Assembly: GCA_011319805.1 (NCBI GenBank) | Contig: SJRY01000017.1 | Coordinates: forward strand, 31,663-95,662 | DNA length: 64,000 nucleotides | Origin: Macrocybe gigantea | Lineage: Eukaryota; Basidiomycota; Agaricomycetes; Agaricales; Callistosporiaceae | Reading direction: 5' to 3' | Shown here: in pieces, positions 25,991 through 37,486 of the stretch | Numbering within the stretch: position 1 is the first letter of the stretch | How the letters are laid out: every line of letters starts with the position of its first letter | Translations under genes and position numbers: made by a program | Notes under the pieces: generated by a model | Told to the model about the DNA's origin: nothing | Database searches by the model: none | The model's input: the letters and a program-made list of their open reading frames with translations, nothing else

Positions 25991-27022
25991 TTAAGCGCTT
26001 TTGATCCACTGAGCGACCTCCTCGGCCCACTCCTCCCCTTCGCCAGTGCTCAATGCGAGATTGAGGCTGATGTGATTGTGCACCTTGGCATAGATCCTCT
26101 GCGGCTTCACACCTGTGCGGTCCTCCAGCGAGATCTGGAACTCATCGCCCGCGATGTGCAGCCACTGCGGCTCCCGCTCGCCCTCAACCATCAGCACCTT
26201 CGGCAACGAAGCGAGCGTCTCGGGCGCAGCATCAAGCAACATACTCTTCGGGCAGCTCTTCCAGCACGCCTCTTTACTGCCCCAGTACTGCTCCAGCACC
26301 GACACTATCCCGTCGTCCGGATCAAGCGCCTCAAACGTGTACGCCCCTGCGCACAGAACGAGGCCCGCAACGTTGGCTCTGTCAGCTGGCGCGAGCAGCA
26401 TCGCCGCCGTGAACGCATTCAGAGCGCCGGCCGAGTGGCCCATCACGAACAGACGCTTCACGTCGGGATTGGGACTGGTTGGCGACGCAAGGTGCTGCGG
26501 GTTCTTAGTGACCCAGATGATGGCGTCCCGCACATCCTCCGCCTGGGCCGGCGCTTGGACATGAGGAACGAGGCGGTAGTCCGGGATGATGGTGACGAAG
26601 CCTTGTCGGGCGAAATACGCACCGACACAGGAGTAGATGAGATCTGCTGGGGGCGGCAGCTGACGCTCGCCTGTTGTGAAACCTCCACCGTAGCACCATA
26701 CCAAGACGCGTGTGGTCGTATGTCTATCGTTCTCTGGTGGATAATAAATGTCAAGCTAAAAGAACGGCCGTTAAATGCGGTAGAATCGTAGCCATAATAG
26801 TATTCACTTTGTGCCGCTCGGTATTGCCGTATTGAAATGTCTTCTTTGCGACTTCAGTTATGTGTGCCCGCTTAGCTTCCAATGAGGGCAGCATTGCAGC
26901 GACAGCTTGGAAACGGTCAGTCCGTTCCATGTGGCAAAGATTTCAATCGGCCAGGCGAAGGACTCACTTGAATCTACAATTAGACCTATCTCGGTGTCCT
27001 TTATCTCAGCGACTTTATCCAT
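25991..27022 (-). CDS. Alpha/beta-hydrolase (acetyl-hydrolase/esterase type, 305 aa)
   Basis: Model: complement of join(25991..26755, 26808..26905, 26968..27022), 918 bp, in frame. The start ATG at 27022 gives MDKVAEIKDTEIG. The fold is recognised from LDIYYPPEN, the oxyanion-hole motif WCYGGGFTTGE, YFARQGFVTIIPDYRLVPH, the nucleophile elbow GHSAGAL (catalytic Ser), and a C-terminal VHNHISLNL segment supplying the likely catalytic His. This is the hormone-sensitive-lipase/BD-FAE-like branch of carboxylic-ester hydrolases. There is no signal peptide, so it is probably cytosolic. The natural substrate is unknown. A TATATA box lies about 57 bp upstream. A 239-codon antisense frame over the last exon is a shadow. 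Confidence 0.88.
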
Positions 27023-27696
27023 GGTTGTGGTCGGTGTAGTATAATGAAGAAGGGAATTCAACCTGCTACAGTTGAGGTTATATAGCGCCTCAGGCTCTAT
27101 CAGTCAAATCAGTGCTTGATAAACATGGTAATTTGTCCTGCAGAAGATTCAAAACCTTTTTCTCATGAGTAGGTCACCAGTTCACGCCGCGATCAAACCC
27201 AGGGCGCCGGGCTAGGCCAAAATGTGGATCGCAGAATCCCACATAAAACCCGGTGATCACAATGGGTCGTGGCAGCCGCCCAGCAATTATTTAACGTACA
27301 AGCGCCTCACTTGTCTGTGTACCTTTGAGTATGATCATTCTTGAAGACCAGTGGCAGTGTACAGTAAAGAAGAATTTGTGAATGCAATAGGTGTCACAAA
27401 TGCTTCTAGGGGTCGCTGTGGTGGTGAAATAGCCTACAGCTATCCTCGTTGTGCACTCAGTGTTGAATGTTCGATCTCGTCTTCTCTACATCGTGAGGTT
27501 GAAAGCGTGATGTCTATCGCATATCTGATCAGAAACGCGATCAAAATCAACTGGATTGAGCCAGCACTACATCTTGTGTGATGGCGGTCGCTTTAAGGTT
27601 TATAATACAACTTGAATAGTTAATCTTGGCATTGACTATCTACGAACCTATATCCAGACCTCAGCCAACAGGGGAAAAAATCGATTGTAACGAACC
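27023..27696. other. Intergenic region
   Basis: Holds the promoter of the hydrolase gene (TATATA at 27079-27084 read on the minus strand) and the 3' flank of the next questin-oxidase-like gene. A 76-codon plus-strand frame at 27351 shows no family similarity. Nothing else seen. Confidence 0.4.
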
Positions 27697-29413
27697 TCAG
27701 TTCTGATGAAAGAGACTCCGATCCCAAGCTGCAGCTTCTTGTCCCTCTCTAACACGTCCCATTTTGTCTGCAGTCAGACCTGCGACTCGGATAAACAGAG
27801 ATCCGTCCAGGCGCTCGGCCCCAGGTAACTCTGTGTTTTTGAAATCTTCCTTTCCGGCCTCTCGCATACTGTACACACTCCCGTAATGTGCAAGAGCGCG
27901 TTGAAGCTTCGGCAAATGGTCGTCCGGATGCACTATACAGGACTCAAGGATTGGGAACCACGGGTTCGGCGTGGTTGTGTCCTGCGTCGCTGGAGATGGC
28001 AGTGCCGAGATGTGCGGGGCGGGCAATGCCCCTGACGGAGTCGGGCACGCGGTCGTGAACTCGTAGAAACCTTTGATATCAATATTCGGACGACCACGGC
28101 TCACCCACCAAACCAAAGAAACGAGAAGGTAGCTCCGCAGAAGCAACTCTTTTGAAGGCGGCGAGAGATAGGAGGCATAGGACGGCAGGAACAGAGACGA
28201 AGTCACCATGTGCATGCTAGAAAATTGTGGTCAATGTATATCAATGGTAGGGGGCGAAAAGATTCACTGGAAAAAGTCAGCGTGAAATGCATGACCCTTC
28301 TTCCACCCCGCTATCCCATAGATGATGGCATTCATCCAACTGAGTTCCTCGATCTTTTTCTCGACTTCTTGCCCATTCGTGGGGTCAAAATGCCAATCCT
28401 TGACGAGGTTGATCAAGTCTTCGCCGCATTTGTCCATGGTGGCTGTATACAATCCTGCGCCTTCAGTGTCAACCATGTGTCCTAGCTTTGGATTCCGGAG
28501 TGCACGAGCCAAAATAGTGAAGGCGTGAATCCCACTAGAGCCAGCGGGCATGGCGCTGGTAGTACCGTCCTCAGAAAAGACAAGGCTTTTGAGGCGAGTA
28601 GCGGCAGTGTCCAATTCTTCATAATTAAGACTGCAGTCGAAGAATGCTTCCGGAACAAGAGCCTCAGCCGTACGGCGGTGACACGCTGCCATTCCCAAGC
28701 CTAGTTTATTCGCATCAGCTTATAAAAATATATGCAACAACCTCCTCCACCTTCGGCGACCATGCCAGGGAGGCAGAATTCGAGGCCATATCCTATATGG
28801 ATCATAGGGTGAATGACACCACCGAGAAACCGATCAAACATTTTTGGATGTTCCGTCTGTGTCTTGTCATAGTTATATTCCTTGTCGAAGACATACTTCT
28901 CCATCACCGGGGTGACTCCATATTGACGAATTTTGTCGGTAAAGAAATTGAGGTAAGAACGATAATATCTAAGCTTCGTATCAGGACATAAACGACCTCT
29001 CCGCAGAATGAAGCATTCTTACACGCTCTTTCCAAGATGCTCTTTAAAATTTGCATCCGTAATTTCTTCCGGAGGTTCCATCATAGGGACCTGGTATTCG
29101 CAATCTAACTTGTACGCTGATTTCATAACTTCGCTACTGGCCCCGATAGCCCATATCGCGAGGGTACGGTGAGAAGTGTGGCTTGAAACCGCGGATCAGA
29201 CTTATGCTAGCGCATATATGGGTGAAAACGAGCGCACTTGTGAAAATTCCTGTCATTGAAGAATATATGCCAGCGTTGGTGGTTGTCACTGAGAACGTCG
29301 CGCATCGTTTTCGTAGTCTCAGGCGTAACACCAGGAAATATCGCTGGGATAAGCCTGGAAGAAGGGGAGGACGGCACTGGAAATAAATCGGCCATGCTGC
29401 TCGTCGGCGACAT
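27697..29413 (-). CDS. Questin oxidase-like protein (AflY/DUF4243 family), copy 2
   Basis: The start ATG at 29413 gives MSPTSSMADLFPVPSSPS; an ATG six codons later (29395) is also possible. Blocks match copy 1 in order: RWHIFFNDRNFHK, MIHIGYGLEFCLPGMVAEGG, LSWMNAIIYGIAGWKKGHAF, MHMVTSSLFLPSYASYL, WWVSRGRPNIDIKGFYEF, and VHPDDHLPKLQRALAHYGSVYS. The stop is at 27697. Exon breaks fall at the same places as in copy 1, so the two arose by duplication; protein divergence is substantial. The likely chemistry is Baeyer-Villiger-like oxidation of an aromatic metabolite, by family only. Both copies are on the minus strand, about 24 kb apart, with unrelated genes between. A TATAAAAG box lies about 50 bp upstream. 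Confidence 0.85.
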
Positions 29414-30065
29414 TGCTGTGAATCGAAAGGGATGTTGGGTTGAGACGAGACGGGTGAGACCTTTTATAAACCTCATCAAGAAATGTCTGAGTGACGTAGT
29501 ACACCACCAGCATTCAATTCCGCGATCAAGCGGATCGTGACAATAAGAGCAAACAACGCGCTTTTTGTTTCACGCTAGAATGTTCGACGTGACAATAATC
29601 AAGGCTCACTTCTGCAAAGAAAACTACGAAATTATCAGAAATGTTCAATATGACGCTTCTTAATTGTATCTTACCAGTTATCCCAATTTTCTTTTTCCAT
29701 AATGCGGCTTGTCAAAAGATACCGAGATCTGTGCTCCACTGGGATCCTGCCAATCAGCTTCTCTCTACAGAATAGCTGAATACGAACACGTTTTGATACA
29801 CGAGGATTAGCACCAATTCACCGCATTAGCATGCGACGCATTAAACTCCAGTTCGGCAGATACTGTATAAACGTAGACGGTGCCTGCTGTGGTTTTGTGA
29901 ATACCCGTGAGATGTCCAAGATCAGGTCACTTGGAAGCTCCTACCTCAGTTACCTGTATCTGGGAAATACAAGGGGCATGCACACGCGCTTCAGCGCCGA
30001 AGCCGCCGAGGTGCACTCTGCCATATGTACCTCTCATTACAGAGAGAACTGATGGACGTTTGCTA
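29414..30065. other. Intergenic region
   Basis: Contains the TATA box of the questin-oxidase-like gene (29461-29468, minus strand). A 73-codon plus-strand frame at 29831 has no recognisable features. Otherwise nothing seen. Confidence 0.4.
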
Positions 30066-30784
30066 CTACGGAAGATTTAAGTCATTTCTCTCGTTCGCTG
30101 GGTTCTTGTAATAACTCTTCGAGGGCCATTTACCGCCGTGCCTATGGAGAAGTGGCCCCTCAGGCTGGCCCTCGAGCCGCTTGAGGTGGCGCTGTTTGTC
30201 CATTGTCACGTTGTCCGAGAATGCGTGGCCAGCACTTTCAATTTGAGTTTTTCCTAGCTCAAGACATAGCAATTCGAACAAAAATACGTAGAACGGACCA
30301 ATATACGCGTTTCTATTCAGCCATTCTTCAGCAATAGCCTCGCGAATGAAGTGACGGAAACATACTTTGTTTGCTCCTATGTATGCAAAAGAAAGGACCG
30401 TCGCTCTGGGGGTAACAAGACCAAACAAGTAATTGTCTCCTCCGTGACAAAAAGGTTGCTTTGCGACAAGAAACTCCCTAGATAAAAGTAAGCCCCCCTA
30501 GGTTTCTTCAAAAAATATTTCAAACCATTGTGACTTACTGTAGATACATTTCTAGATTGGTTGTTTTTGTAGGTCTACTTCTAACTGGAGAAACGGGCAT
30601 ACCACCCGAGAATTGGACCCTCGAAAAAGCAATATGACTCTGCCAGAACACGAGGATCATGACAGTTAACAGCCTTTACACAGCTTTGACGGCATGTGCT
30701 CGTCGCGTTCTTGATTTCTGGGCCAAAGCAGGTAAGGCCAGAACGCCCAGCCTTTAGATAAATCGACCGTGGAGGACCCGTCAT
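30066..30784 (-). CDS. Unrecognised small protein, two exons
   Basis: Two minus-strand frames join cleanly: complement of join(30066..30439, 30586..30784), 573 bp, in frame, 190 aa. The ATG at 30784 starts MTGPPRSIYLKAGRSGL. Exon 1 is Cys-containing (TCFGPEIKNATSTCRQSC) and ends YARFS. Exon 2 opens DNYLFGLVTPRATVLSFAY and later holds the hydrophobic run GPFYVFLFELLCLELG. The intron would be 146 bp, longer than most here, with a GTTAGA donor. I recognise no family. It may be a lineage-specific gene or a relic. Confidence 0.35.
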
Positions 30785-30890
30785 TGTCCTTCATTTTTTG
30801 TCCTTCCAAGTCCTCAGTCTCTGCGTGGCGCACTAGTCAAGTACTCCTACTGTTATTGTTACCGCTTACCTCCGCGACTGCATAGCAAGC

Positions 30891-31572
30891 ATGCCATATA
30901 AGCTCGGACTCACGCCCATGGTTCCCGACTACCAGGGCAGCATTCCGCACTTCGAATATGCCAGACTAGAAACTGGTATTGTCATTCGCATCCGTTTACA
31001 AGAGAAGTGAGTTGCTATTTTCATTCCATGTTTCCAGAATATTTCTTACAGGCCAACTTAGCGATGATGATGGCTCCAAGGATGGCGTCCTCTTACATAT
31101 ATTCAACCCTCAGCACAAAAGCCCACCGCCTCCGGAGCCTCCTCATCATCGACAATCTGGCAACATAGTGTGCATTGACATAGATCCTTGGGCTCTGGAA
31201 ATCAGGGCAACCACTGCTGGCCGCGTGCCTTCCCGCATCCAAACCTTGGCGGGCGTGCTTCCGGGCCGATTTTCCACTCCTATGATGAACCCCACCATTA
31301 ATGTCTTCCACATCCTGAACCTGGATGCGAGCTCAGCGAGCGCCGTTCCACTGAACAATGTCATCCTCGCACCTGACACTGCTGTCCTGTATGCCGCACA
31401 TGTCGCATCATCATCATCACTTGGCAAACGCAGACGCCAATGCGACGATGATGACAGTGACAGTGACAAGAGCGAAGGAATCCTATCGAGGCTCGGAAGA
31501 TGCCTGGGTTTACGAGAGAGAAAGAAAAAGCGGCTTCAAAGACGCCGTACCTTCCACTCTCCCTATCGCTGA
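30891..31572 (+). CDS. Unrecognised protein with Pro-rich loop and basic C-terminus
   Basis: The ATG at 30891 gives MPYKLGLTPMVPDYQGSIPH. Two splice choices both keep frame. One is a 31-bp intron, 31007-31037 with a GTGAGT donor (216 aa). The other is a 76-bp intron, 30976-31051 with a GTATTG donor (201 aa). The main exon contains VLLHIFNPQHKSPPPPEPP, NIVCIDIDPWALEI, LNLDASSASAVPLNNVILAP, an acidic run CDDDDSDSDKSEG, and a strongly basic tail (ERKKKRLQRRR). I see no catalytic motif. The charged tail could be a nuclear signal. No family is recognised. Confidence 0.5.
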
Positions 31573-32227
31573 GCACCTGAGCTAAGCATTCCCGCGACAC
31601 CTGCCTTCCCCCCCTCTATTCTTTTTACAAATGTCTTCTTTGATCGTGATGTACAGTGCATATAGTTGTCACTCTTATTGTCCTAGTTGTATCGGTATAT
31701 TGATAGTCGAAGGCGTGAACAATAAACGCTAGGCTACCAAATGGCTTTTTCTGAGTAACTATAGCCGAGTCCTGTGTTACTTTCTAGTTTCCTTCCCTTT
31801 GCTGCGTACGCGATTGATGCCAACCCATTCCATTCGTCTTTTTCTCCTGATACGTTCTAGACCTGTGCGCTAGACTGTTCACCGGCTAGGTGGAAAATAT
31901 TGACTTGCTCTGCTTTTCTTTGAAGTATTCCAAAAGTTTCCTCTCTCAGGAGGGAGGCCATGATGGAAAGCTCAAAATGATATTGTCGTTGTCCTTCATA
32001 TCTGACACTGTCCTGGGCAGTAGAATTTCCGCCGGTCTTTTATTTGATATGAAAAGAGCAGCCTTTCGTGTTGCTGCAACGTGTAAGAAGCCGTGAGTCG
32101 TCTTGAATCTACGGTATTTCTCCGCTCGAATTGAGCGTTCCCCAATTCACAAACCTCCACCAGATGCACACATGTCATGGTTGCACACTACTTGAAAGAC
32201 AAATGTGATGGTATGGTTGAAGACACC
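31573..32227. other. Intergenic region between convergent genes
   Basis: The 3' flanks of the gene ending at 31572 and of the downstream coiled-coil gene ending at 32228 meet here. Only short, featureless frames are present. Confidence 0.45.
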
Positions 32228-34555
32228 TCACTTCCTGGCCCGAATTGTGCTGAAGTCAATCGATCGCGCAAAGATCTTTTCTCTTGCCATTTCCTCGTTT
32301 TTATACTCGTCCAGAAGCTCTTCGGCCCTATCTGGTAAGAGTCTTGCGACAAAATCATTGCAGTCGCTCTGTCGGCGTTTCTCGTGGTCAGCGCAGAGAT
32401 TTTGCAGTTCCGTTTCATGAGACGCAAATTTCTTCTCCCTGTCCATTTCGTTGTCTCGGAATCGTGCATCTCTAGCGCGTTCTGCCCTGAGAAATGTTTC
32501 TTCCCGTTTCGTTTCACTGGCGCGGAATTCATCGGCGAGAGTCGATTGGGCACGGAAAAAACGTTTATCGCGCTCTCTGCGACCTTGATCGGCAACTCCT
32601 TTTCGTTCAATCTGAGCTGCCTCAAATTCCGCCTCGCGCCGTGCCTCGCCGACAGCAAACTGGCGCTGTCTTTGCTGTGCGCCACTCTGGAATATTTCCT
32701 CTTGACGTGCCTGGGACTTGTCGAAGAGCACTTGCCATGTTTTTGTCTCTGACATCCGGCGAGGGACATTAACACCACTGCCCATGACGCCGATTGGCAA
32801 ATCATCGAACAAACCCGGTCCCCTGAATAGCGCTTGCGTATCCTACAGAGCAAGAAAATGAGGCGGATCTAACGTTGTAGAAGCTCGACTACTTACGAAT
32901 CCTGCCACCGGAGAAGTGCGGTGACGGCGGCGGGGGCTTGCGCTTCGAGATCTACTAGCGTAGTGAGGCGGAATGACGGTAACTGGCGGTGCGTGTGTAG
33001 GAGGCAAAGGATGTGGTACAATTGTTACTGGTGCTTGGGTAGGTGGATGCAAGGTGGTCGGATGAGGGGGGGTCACCGCGGCCGGCATCGCAAGGAGTTG
33101 CGTATTACGACGTGCTTGTGCCTCTCGAAACCTCGTCATTCTACGTTCTTTCGCTTCGGTTAAGGTTCTTCGCTGTTTCTGATCTACTTGCTTAATGGTA
33201 AGTTTCAAAGAATCTAACCAGTTGTCTTCGAATTTGTCTGTGGCTTCAAACTTGCCCTTATCGCGCAAGAGAAGCAATTTCGCGATTTCTGATCGTCCAT
33301 TCTCCGCCGAGTCAAATTGATGGTTACGCCATTCTTCTCTGGCGTTGCGATCGGCTTCTTTACTTTTGAACGAGCTGCTATGTGTGTTCAGCATATCGCG
33401 GAAGCTATCACCCTGTTCACGTTGCTTCTCAGCTAGGGTCTCTGTCCTTTCCGATTCCGCGGCATCACGTCGCCTTTCTGCTTCTTCAAAGAGGGTCTTT
33501 CGCAGTGTCTCTCCTTGGTCAAATTGGTCCTGAAGCCGCCGTAGAAATGCGACAAGGCGTGCATCAAACGTATACGGGCGATGCTTGGCTGGGACGTCGC
33601 TTCCCTTCGTATTTGGCCAACTAGGGGATCGAGAGCGGCGGTGCGGACGTCGACGTACAGATGGTGATCGCGACCGGGGTGTCATAGCTCGAATATATGC
33701 AGCAGGGCTACGAGAGCGTGACCTTCGGCTGCGTATAGAAGAAGATCGCGATGACGGCCGCTCTAGGATGATGGTAGGTTCAGGATATTGACGATAGGTG
33801 CTATTGTAGAATGTTTCCTAGATCTTTATCACATAACTTCCGTTTTTCCAGTGACGAATCCACCTACCACCTCAGTGGGCTCGTTCCACACTTCACGGGA
33901 CTGAGGTCGTACTCCAAGTTCGACCTGTATGGAGGCAGTATCAGTTAATGACAAGATGGTAAGGATCATAAAATGAGCGCACAAATCTGACCACGATCTC
34001 TTCGCGTTGCTGTTCTGCGGATTGGAAATATTCCTCGAAAAGCTCCAAAAGCTTCCCCACTTGCTCCTCCATCTCTTGCTCCAAGCCCTCGAATGCCTCT
34101 TCGCGCATACGCCGTCCTCGATCGAGATATACTTCCCGGCTTTGAGCATGCCATTTGGCGTTCTCTTCACGAGCATCTTGACTCTGCTTGAACATTTCGT
34201 TACGCCTCTTCTCTTCGTGGTCGAATCTCTCCTTTCGTGATTCTTCATTCGTCTGGAAGATTTTCTCGCGCGCTGCTTCAGCAGCCTCAAAAGAGCCTTC
34301 GTACCGAACCGAACTGGCCTTGAACTCCTCATCGGCCGTTTTCACGAGCAAGTCGAAGTCGTCCATTCTGCCCTTCTCTCCCAGCCCCTGCGCCTTTTCC
34401 TCCTCCAAGAAACGTCGCCTGTGTTGTTCGAGGCTCTCATCGAATTGCTTTTGACTGCTGCTTTCGAAAAGGCTAAAGCGAGCTTCTAAGTCAGAGGCCA
34501 GAGTCGCCACGTCCTTGTTGGGAGACTTTGAAAATATATTGGGAAAGAATGGCAT
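32228..34555 (-). CDS. Charged coiled-coil protein, tandem copy B (724 aa)
   Basis: Model: complement of join(32228..32842, 32898-ish..33800, 33833..33924, 33992..34555), with the second exon's inner end at 32897; 2175 bp, in frame. The start ATG at 34555 gives MPFFPNIFSKSPNKD. Exon 1 is a Glu/Arg/Lys/Gln-rich helix with units such as RKERFDHEEKRRNEMFKQSQ and EELF-like repeats. An Arg/Ser segment follows (SSSIRSRRSRSRSP). Then comes a second charged helical block (AEKQREQGDSFRDM), a Pro-rich linker, and a third helical block after LFDDLPIG (TWQVLFDKSQARQEEIFQ, ARREAEFEAAQIER). The protein is predicted to be almost entirely coiled coil. The same architecture appears in the adjacent copy A. One intron (33801-33832) would be only 32 bp. 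Function unknown. Confidence 0.75.
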
Positions 34556-34760
34556 GCCCCTGTTGTCACTTCCATCAGTGAGGCAAAGAGAGACAGGGAT
34601 GAATATCGGACGGCTTACAGCGTAGTTATGACATGAGCTAGATACAGCACCAAGGATGAGCTCCGTTCGCTTTTTGAAACGAGCGCTTATTTCTGAAGCC
34701 TTTGGGCGCTTACAGTAGCTGGTCACGCACAAGCTTGGATGATGTATAATCCTAGTAACC

Positions 34761-37174
34761 TCACTTCTTAGTCTTCTGGGGAGTGCTAGATTCGACAAAC
34801 TTTGCGAAAATCTGATCCCTGGCCATCTCCTCATACTTGTATTCGTCTAGAAGCTCCTTCGCCCTGTTCGGCAAAAGCGTCGCGACGATCTCATTGCAAT
34901 CCTCCTGCCGAAGTCTTTCTTTATCAGCGCAGCGTCTCTGCAGAGCCTCTTCGCGAGATGCAAACTCTTTCTCCCTTTTACTTTCTCCTTCGTGGAATCG
35001 GGAAATTCTCTCGCGCTCCTCGATGCGGAAATTGTCCTCTCTTCGTTTTTCACTTGTATGGAATTTGTCTCCGCGGCTGGTTTGAGCACCAAAAAATTCG
35101 CGAGCACGCTCGCTTTGAGCCTGACGGACAAGCTCCCTTCGCTCAGCCTGCGCTCTCTCAAACTCTGCTTCTCGTCGTGCCTCATTGACGGCGAATTCGC
35201 GCTGCCGTTTCTGCATGCCGCCCTGAAATATTTCTCCTCTCTGCGCTTGCGAGCTGTCGAAGAGGATCTGCCACGTAGTCGTGTCGGACAGTCCCTTCGA
35301 TGAAAGTTCCTTTGTGTTGATCATGGTGCTGATTGGGAGGTCATCGAACAACTGGGGACCTTTGAGGAGGAGTTGTGCGCCCTGGAAAGAGTAAAGTTAG
35401 ATGAATATTTTTCACACAATGATGACAACAGCTCACAAATCCTGTAACGGGCGATCTTTCACGAACTCTCCTCCGCACTCGTGGTAAGGGTGAAGGCCAG
35501 GAATCAGCGCGAGATGCCCGGCGTGCAAGTGCGGAGCGACGCGGGGAGGAGCTACGTACACTCTGTGGACCAATTGGAAGCGGCATTTGCACAAGTGGTG
35601 GACTGGACCCCGCTGCTTCGGAGAGCACTGCCTCCGTTGGTATAATTGATAACTCCACGCTGCGACGAACCTGCGCATTTCGGAATCTTGCAAATCTATA
35701 TTCTTTTGCTTCTTCAATTGTTTGGCGCTGCTTTCGTTCCAACAACCTAATACTGCTTTTCATAGACTCTAGCAGATCGTCCTCATACTTGTCTGCGGCC
35801 GTAAACTTGCTTTCTTCACGTAATAAGAGGAATTTCAACGTCTCATTCCGCGAAGTCTCAGTCAATTCGGATTGCTGAGTGCGCCAATCTTCCTTGGCGT
35901 TACGATCGGCTTCATTGTTCTCGAAAGTATTCTTGTGGGCGATGACCATGTCATCGAAAAGATCGCCCTGTTCGCGTTGTCTTTCATCTAACATGCTGTC
36001 CCTATCGGACTCCGCCGCATTCCGTCGTGCTTCTGCTTCACTAAATCGTGTATTTCGTGCTAGCTCCTCTTCTTGAAAACTCTCCTGGAGGCTGTTCAGA
36101 AAGATGCCAAGCCGCTTGTCGAGACTATGTTGACGAATTTTCGTACGAGCTGGGTCCTGGATGCCAGAACTGCCAAGAAGTCTTCGGAGAACGTTCTTAC
36201 GATGGGGCTGCGATCCATTTCTCTTCGACGAACTATGTGACCGAGGGCGATGCGGCTGCCGACGGGGTGAAGAACGCCGTATAGGCGATAATGATCGCCA
36301 TCGTCGGGGAGACGGGAATCTAGCGGACCTAGGGCTATATGGACGTCTGATAGATGGAGGTCGCGCCGGTCGGGTTGAAGTGACAGGAAGGACGGGTTTG
36401 GGGGGAATTACGATCGGGGCTGGATATCCAAGATGCGGGGGATGATTGCAATGGGATACCTAGAATCACGTCAGAGGGATTCACGTTCACGGTGATAGGC
36501 ATACTGTTCCACTGTTTCGTGTGTCCTGCGACTGCGACCGCATTTCGACCTGTCAACGGCGCCGTTAGAGGCTCGGAGTTATGGCCCAGGTGCAAACGCA
36601 CGAGTTTAAGCGCAGTCTCGTCCCGCCGCCGCTCTGCAGATTGAAAAGAATCTTCAAAACGCTGCAAAAGCTTCGGGACCTGTTCCTCCATCTCCTTTTC
36701 CAGAGTTCTGAAGGCTTCCTCTCGCAACCGACGTCCTCTCGCCAAATACGTTTCCCGCATTTCTGCATGCCATTTGGCATTTTCGATGCGGGTCTCTTGG
36801 TTTTGTTTAAATGCTTCGTCGCGTCTCTTCTCCGCGCTCGCGAAGGTCTGCTGCCTGGAATCCTCGTTTGTCTGGAAGACGCGCTCTTGAGCGCTTTCAG
36901 CGTCCTTGAATAATGTTTCATAGCGCGCAAGACTATCGTTGAACTCTTGGTCGATCGTCTTCAGCCATGGCTCGAACTCTTCCCTTCTGTGCTCCTCTCC
37001 TAATCCTTGTTTCTTTTCCTCCTCCGTGAAATGCTCCCTGTGCCGTTCGAGACTCTCATTGAACTGCTTGCGACTCGTAATTTCAAAATTCGTGATTCGA
37101 GGTTCCAGCTCTGAAGAGGGTGCAATGACATTAATCTGGGCGCCAGACTTCGATTTAAGCCGAAAGATGGTCAT
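34761..37174 (-). CDS. Charged coiled-coil protein, tandem copy A (772 aa)
   Basis: Model: complement of join(34761..35381, 35437..36419, 36460..37174), 2319 bp, in frame. The start ATG at 37174 gives MTIFRLKSKSGAQINV. The three-block layout is as in copy B: helical block 1 (SLERHREHFTEEEKKQGLGE, SRQQTFASAEKRRDEAFKQN); an Arg/Ser-Pro segment (YSPRSARFPSPRRWRSLSP); helical block 2 (LDERQREQGDLFDDM, WRTQQSELTETSRNETLKFL); a Pro-rich linker; and helical block 3 after LFDDLPIS (TWQILFDSSQAQRGEIFQGG). The intron before the last block is at the same position as in copy B. The 206 bp to copy B hold only flank. Residue make-up suggests a structural or scaffold protein; the Arg/Ser part would suit nuclear RNA-related contacts, but this is inference. 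I recognise no named family. Confidence 0.78.
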
Positions 37175-37486
37175 GCTATGATCATAAAGACTGAGATTGG
37201 GGATAGAGAGTGCACAAGACCTAGTTTTTCGTGAAGAAGGCAATGGAGCAACGAGAGTCCGTGTCTAAGGGTTTTCATGCTCGTGAGCAGCAACGTGTGC
37301 TTCAAGCGCGCAAGGCGCCTATCGCTCCAGAACTCTCATCGATGAAATGCGAGGCCGGATGGTGTCGACGATGCTGCTGCCATAACTGTGATCATGGTGG
37401 TTGGTGTTCAAGATGCTGAATAACCTCTTTGTTGGAACGATCAACCATGATCGCCTGCCGCAATTGCGCAAAGCCAGACTGCCACC

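Noticed and set aside
26072..26791. 239-codon plus-strand frame opposite the alpha/beta hydrolase
   Set aside because: It lies antisense to a well-supported exon, is rich in Arg and His as reverse-strand shadows are, and has no family features.
30891..31572. Start at 30979 giving one uninterrupted frame
   Set aside because: That position is TTG, not ATG; the ATG at 30891 joined through an intron gives a more natural start.
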